From JBEKHI01 sp050012355 (lineage in GTDB: Bacteria > Actinomycetota > Actinomycetes > Streptosporangiales > Streptosporangiaceae), in assembly GCA_050012355.1 (NCBI GenBank), contig JBEKHI010000077.1, forward strand, positions 1 through 24,263: 24,263 nucleotides of DNA. Reading direction: 5' to 3'. The position numbers were made by a program, and so were the translations under genes. Shown piece after piece: positions 23,248 through 24,263 of this stretch; position 1 is the stretch's first letter, and the number at the start of each line of letters is the position of its first letter. The notes beneath the pieces were generated by a model. That model had not been told where the DNA came from, did not search any database, and worked only from the letters and a program-made list of their open reading frames with translations.

Positions 23248-23296
23248 CCGCGGGCGGACTGACCAAGAGCCGACCGAATACGGCCGACGCCCGCGG
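23248..23296 (+). terminator. weak hairpin downstream of the MFS exporter
   Basis: Arms CCGCGGGCG (23248-23256) and CGCCCGCGG (23288-23296) are perfect but are separated by a 31-nt loop, and no U-run follows. It is the only stem seen after the MFS stop at 23222. The rest of 23223-23399 shows nothing I recognise. Confidence 0.25.
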
Positions 23297-23399
23297 CCTC
23301 CCCGCACGCCCTCTCAATCAGGTCGCGGACTCACTGGTTTCCAGGCGACATGACGGCAATTGGCCTAACGCCACGGGACACACCACGGATGCCCAGGTC

Positions 23400-23600
23400 C
23401 TAGCCGCAACCCACGGTGCATGGCGTCTGCTTCCCGGATATGGCCAGGATGATCAGCACGACCATAACGACCAAGAGCAGCACCGGGATTACATAGGGAA
23501 CAGCGGTGCCCCGTACCGGTGGATGGTCAGCGATCTTCGCGGGACTTGGTCCTGATCTGGCCGTGCTGACAGGTGTCGGCTTAGAGAGCTGCTCGCTCAA
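23400..23600 (-). CDS. small single-span membrane protein with cysteine tail
   Basis: This 66-residue product has a Pro/Ser-rich N-terminus (about 1-33), one strong transmembrane segment (PYVIPVLLLVVMVVLIILAI, about 35-54) and a short tail ending KQTPCTVGCG with two cysteines four residues apart. I know no family name. The start is the only possible one, TTG at 23598-23600 (the frame has a stop 12 codons upstream), with a weak AGGA site. A TAATAT hexamer on the minus strand (23649-23654) may be its -10. The clean membrane-protein pattern in a region otherwise lacking coding signal supports it, but the length and TTG start keep certainty moderate. Confidence 0.5.
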   Translation of the reverse strand: MSEQLSKPTPVSTARSGPSPAKIADHPPVRGTAVPYVIPVLLLVVMVVLIILAISGKQTPCTVGCG

Positions 23601-23850
23601 CGGATCACCATCCTGGATGGTCCAACGGCCGATGCGTTAACCCTCACCATATTATTGCCCTGGCCTCCCGGATCTTCCTCGCTAGGCTTTGCGCGCCGAC
23701 CGCCCTGCGGAAAGACGCCCGGGACTTGGCCGACGTGGAGCTAAGGGCGATAACCCGTTCTTTCCGGCCCGGCAAGCCTCAACCTGCTTGATGTGGGGTG
23801 GACATTAAGGGAGGACTGGCTATCGGTGGCCGGCCTGTTCTTGCTTACCG
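23601..23850. other. intergenic, relatively AT-richer spacer
   Basis: No gene is recognised. It includes AT-rich stretches (for example atattattg near 23649-23656, a possible minus-strand promoter for the small membrane protein). On the right it joins abruptly to an MMPL remnant. Confidence 0.35.
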
Positions 23851-24054
23851 TTGGAACCGCGTGCCCTCCTCGTCCCCTCCCTCATGCACCTGTCCGGCCG
23901 CGCCAACTGGTGGCTGCCCGGCTGGCTCGACCGCATCCTGCCCCACCTGTCCATCGAACCCGCCACCCAGACACCCACCCGGCCCCGCACCCACCCAGGT
24001 CGCGCACTGCGAGACAGCCGGATAACCCCCAGCGCCTGCCCGGCTAACCCCTGA
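23851..24054 (+). pseudogene. C-terminal remnant of an MMPL/RND-type transporter
   Basis: The translation RALLVPSLMHLSGRANWWLP followed by GWLDRILPHLSIE is the characteristic end of MMPL-family proteins, which normally exceed 700 residues with 11-12 spans and export lipids or drugs. Similarity begins abruptly at about 23857 with no membrane spans before it, so only the last 50 or so residues survive. A Pro/Arg-rich tail leads to TGA at 24052-24054. Such genes often sit beside TetR regulators, and a TetR-like start follows at 24147. Confidence 0.6.
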
Positions 24055-24146
24055 GCCGGGCAGGCCCGCCCGCAGCAGGACAGCGATAGGTCCCGGGCGC
24101 CACCGGATCCTTGAACCGCCGTGCCAGCAGCCTCTGGGAGGGAAAC

Positions 24147-24263
24147 ATGAGCCAGCCCGTCAGCCGGGGCCGCCCGCCGACGCTGAGGGCGCGTCGGCGG
24201 ATCACCGCGGCCTGCCCTGACCCTGGCCGAGACCCAGGCGCCCGTCGACCCCGTCCTGGCGGG
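24147..24263 (+). pseudogene. TetR-family regulator N-terminus, frameshifted and cut by the window edge
   Basis: ATG 24147 has a strong GGGAGGG site (24136-24142). The frame reads GRPPTLRARRRITAA, the usual basic arm of a TetR protein. It then turns to nonsense, whereas dropping one base (for example t24213) restores ALTLAETQAPVDPVLA, as expected for helix 1 of the DNA-binding domain. The rest lies outside the window. The indel may be an error or a real lesion. Its likely former target is the MMPL gene whose remnant precedes it. Confidence 0.5.

Noticed and set aside
1..24263. CRISPR arrays, rRNA genes or insertion-sequence transposases
   Set aside because: No regularly spaced repeats, rRNA-like sequence or transposase motif was seen on either strand.

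Overview
The window is high-GC DNA with strong third-position GC bias, GTG and TTG starts, 4-bp GTGA gene overlaps and actinobacterial gene families (LacI regulator with MalE/F/G-type transporter, DUF5937-ArsR regulator, large ATP-binding LuxR-type regulator remnant). It therefore most likely comes from a soil-type Actinomycetota genome. I cannot name the genus from sequence alone.

Positions 1-10066 are an alpha-glycoside utilisation locus. A LacI-family regulator (9062-10066, +) faces a minus-strand operon. The operon encodes a GH31 alpha-glycosidase read through without a stop into a MalF-type permease (6004-8946), a MalG-type permease (5165-6007) and a lipoprotein sugar-binding protein (3881-5149). 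It closes with a 17-bp hairpin. Behind it lies a separately promoted, secreted GH92 alpha-mannosidase (311-3718) with a LacI-type operator at its predicted start of transcription. The inferred flow is: GH92 trims mannosides outside the cell, the binding protein and permeases import the products (the ATPase must come from elsewhere), and GH31 hydrolyses them inside.

Positions 10089-17567 (-) hold a compact three-gene operon of unclear function: an endonuclease/exonuclease/phosphatase-fold protein (single frameshift), a 244-residue beta-rich protein, and a giant 1753-residue beta-rich protein. The giant resembles DUF6603 proteins and carries an Ig-like domain and a further beta domain at its C-terminus. 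This is the best candidate for an undescribed system.

Positions 17.7-24.26 kb are a patchwork. They contain a decayed LuxR-type ATPase regulator joined to a second, broken LacI-like 3' end, an intact two-domain dimeric alpha/beta-barrel (EthD-like) protein, a DHA2-type MFS gene with two frameshifts, and a 3' tRNA-Lys fragment. Next comes an intact divergent pair (DUF5937-ArsR regulator and MFS exporter) around a perfect 17-bp inverted repeat. After that are a small one-TM protein, an MMPL transporter C-terminal remnant and a frameshifted TetR-like N-terminus cut by the window edge. The remnants, the tRNA fragment and the frameshifts suggest a recombining or decaying accessory region. Some frameshifts, however, could be base-calling errors in G/C runs.
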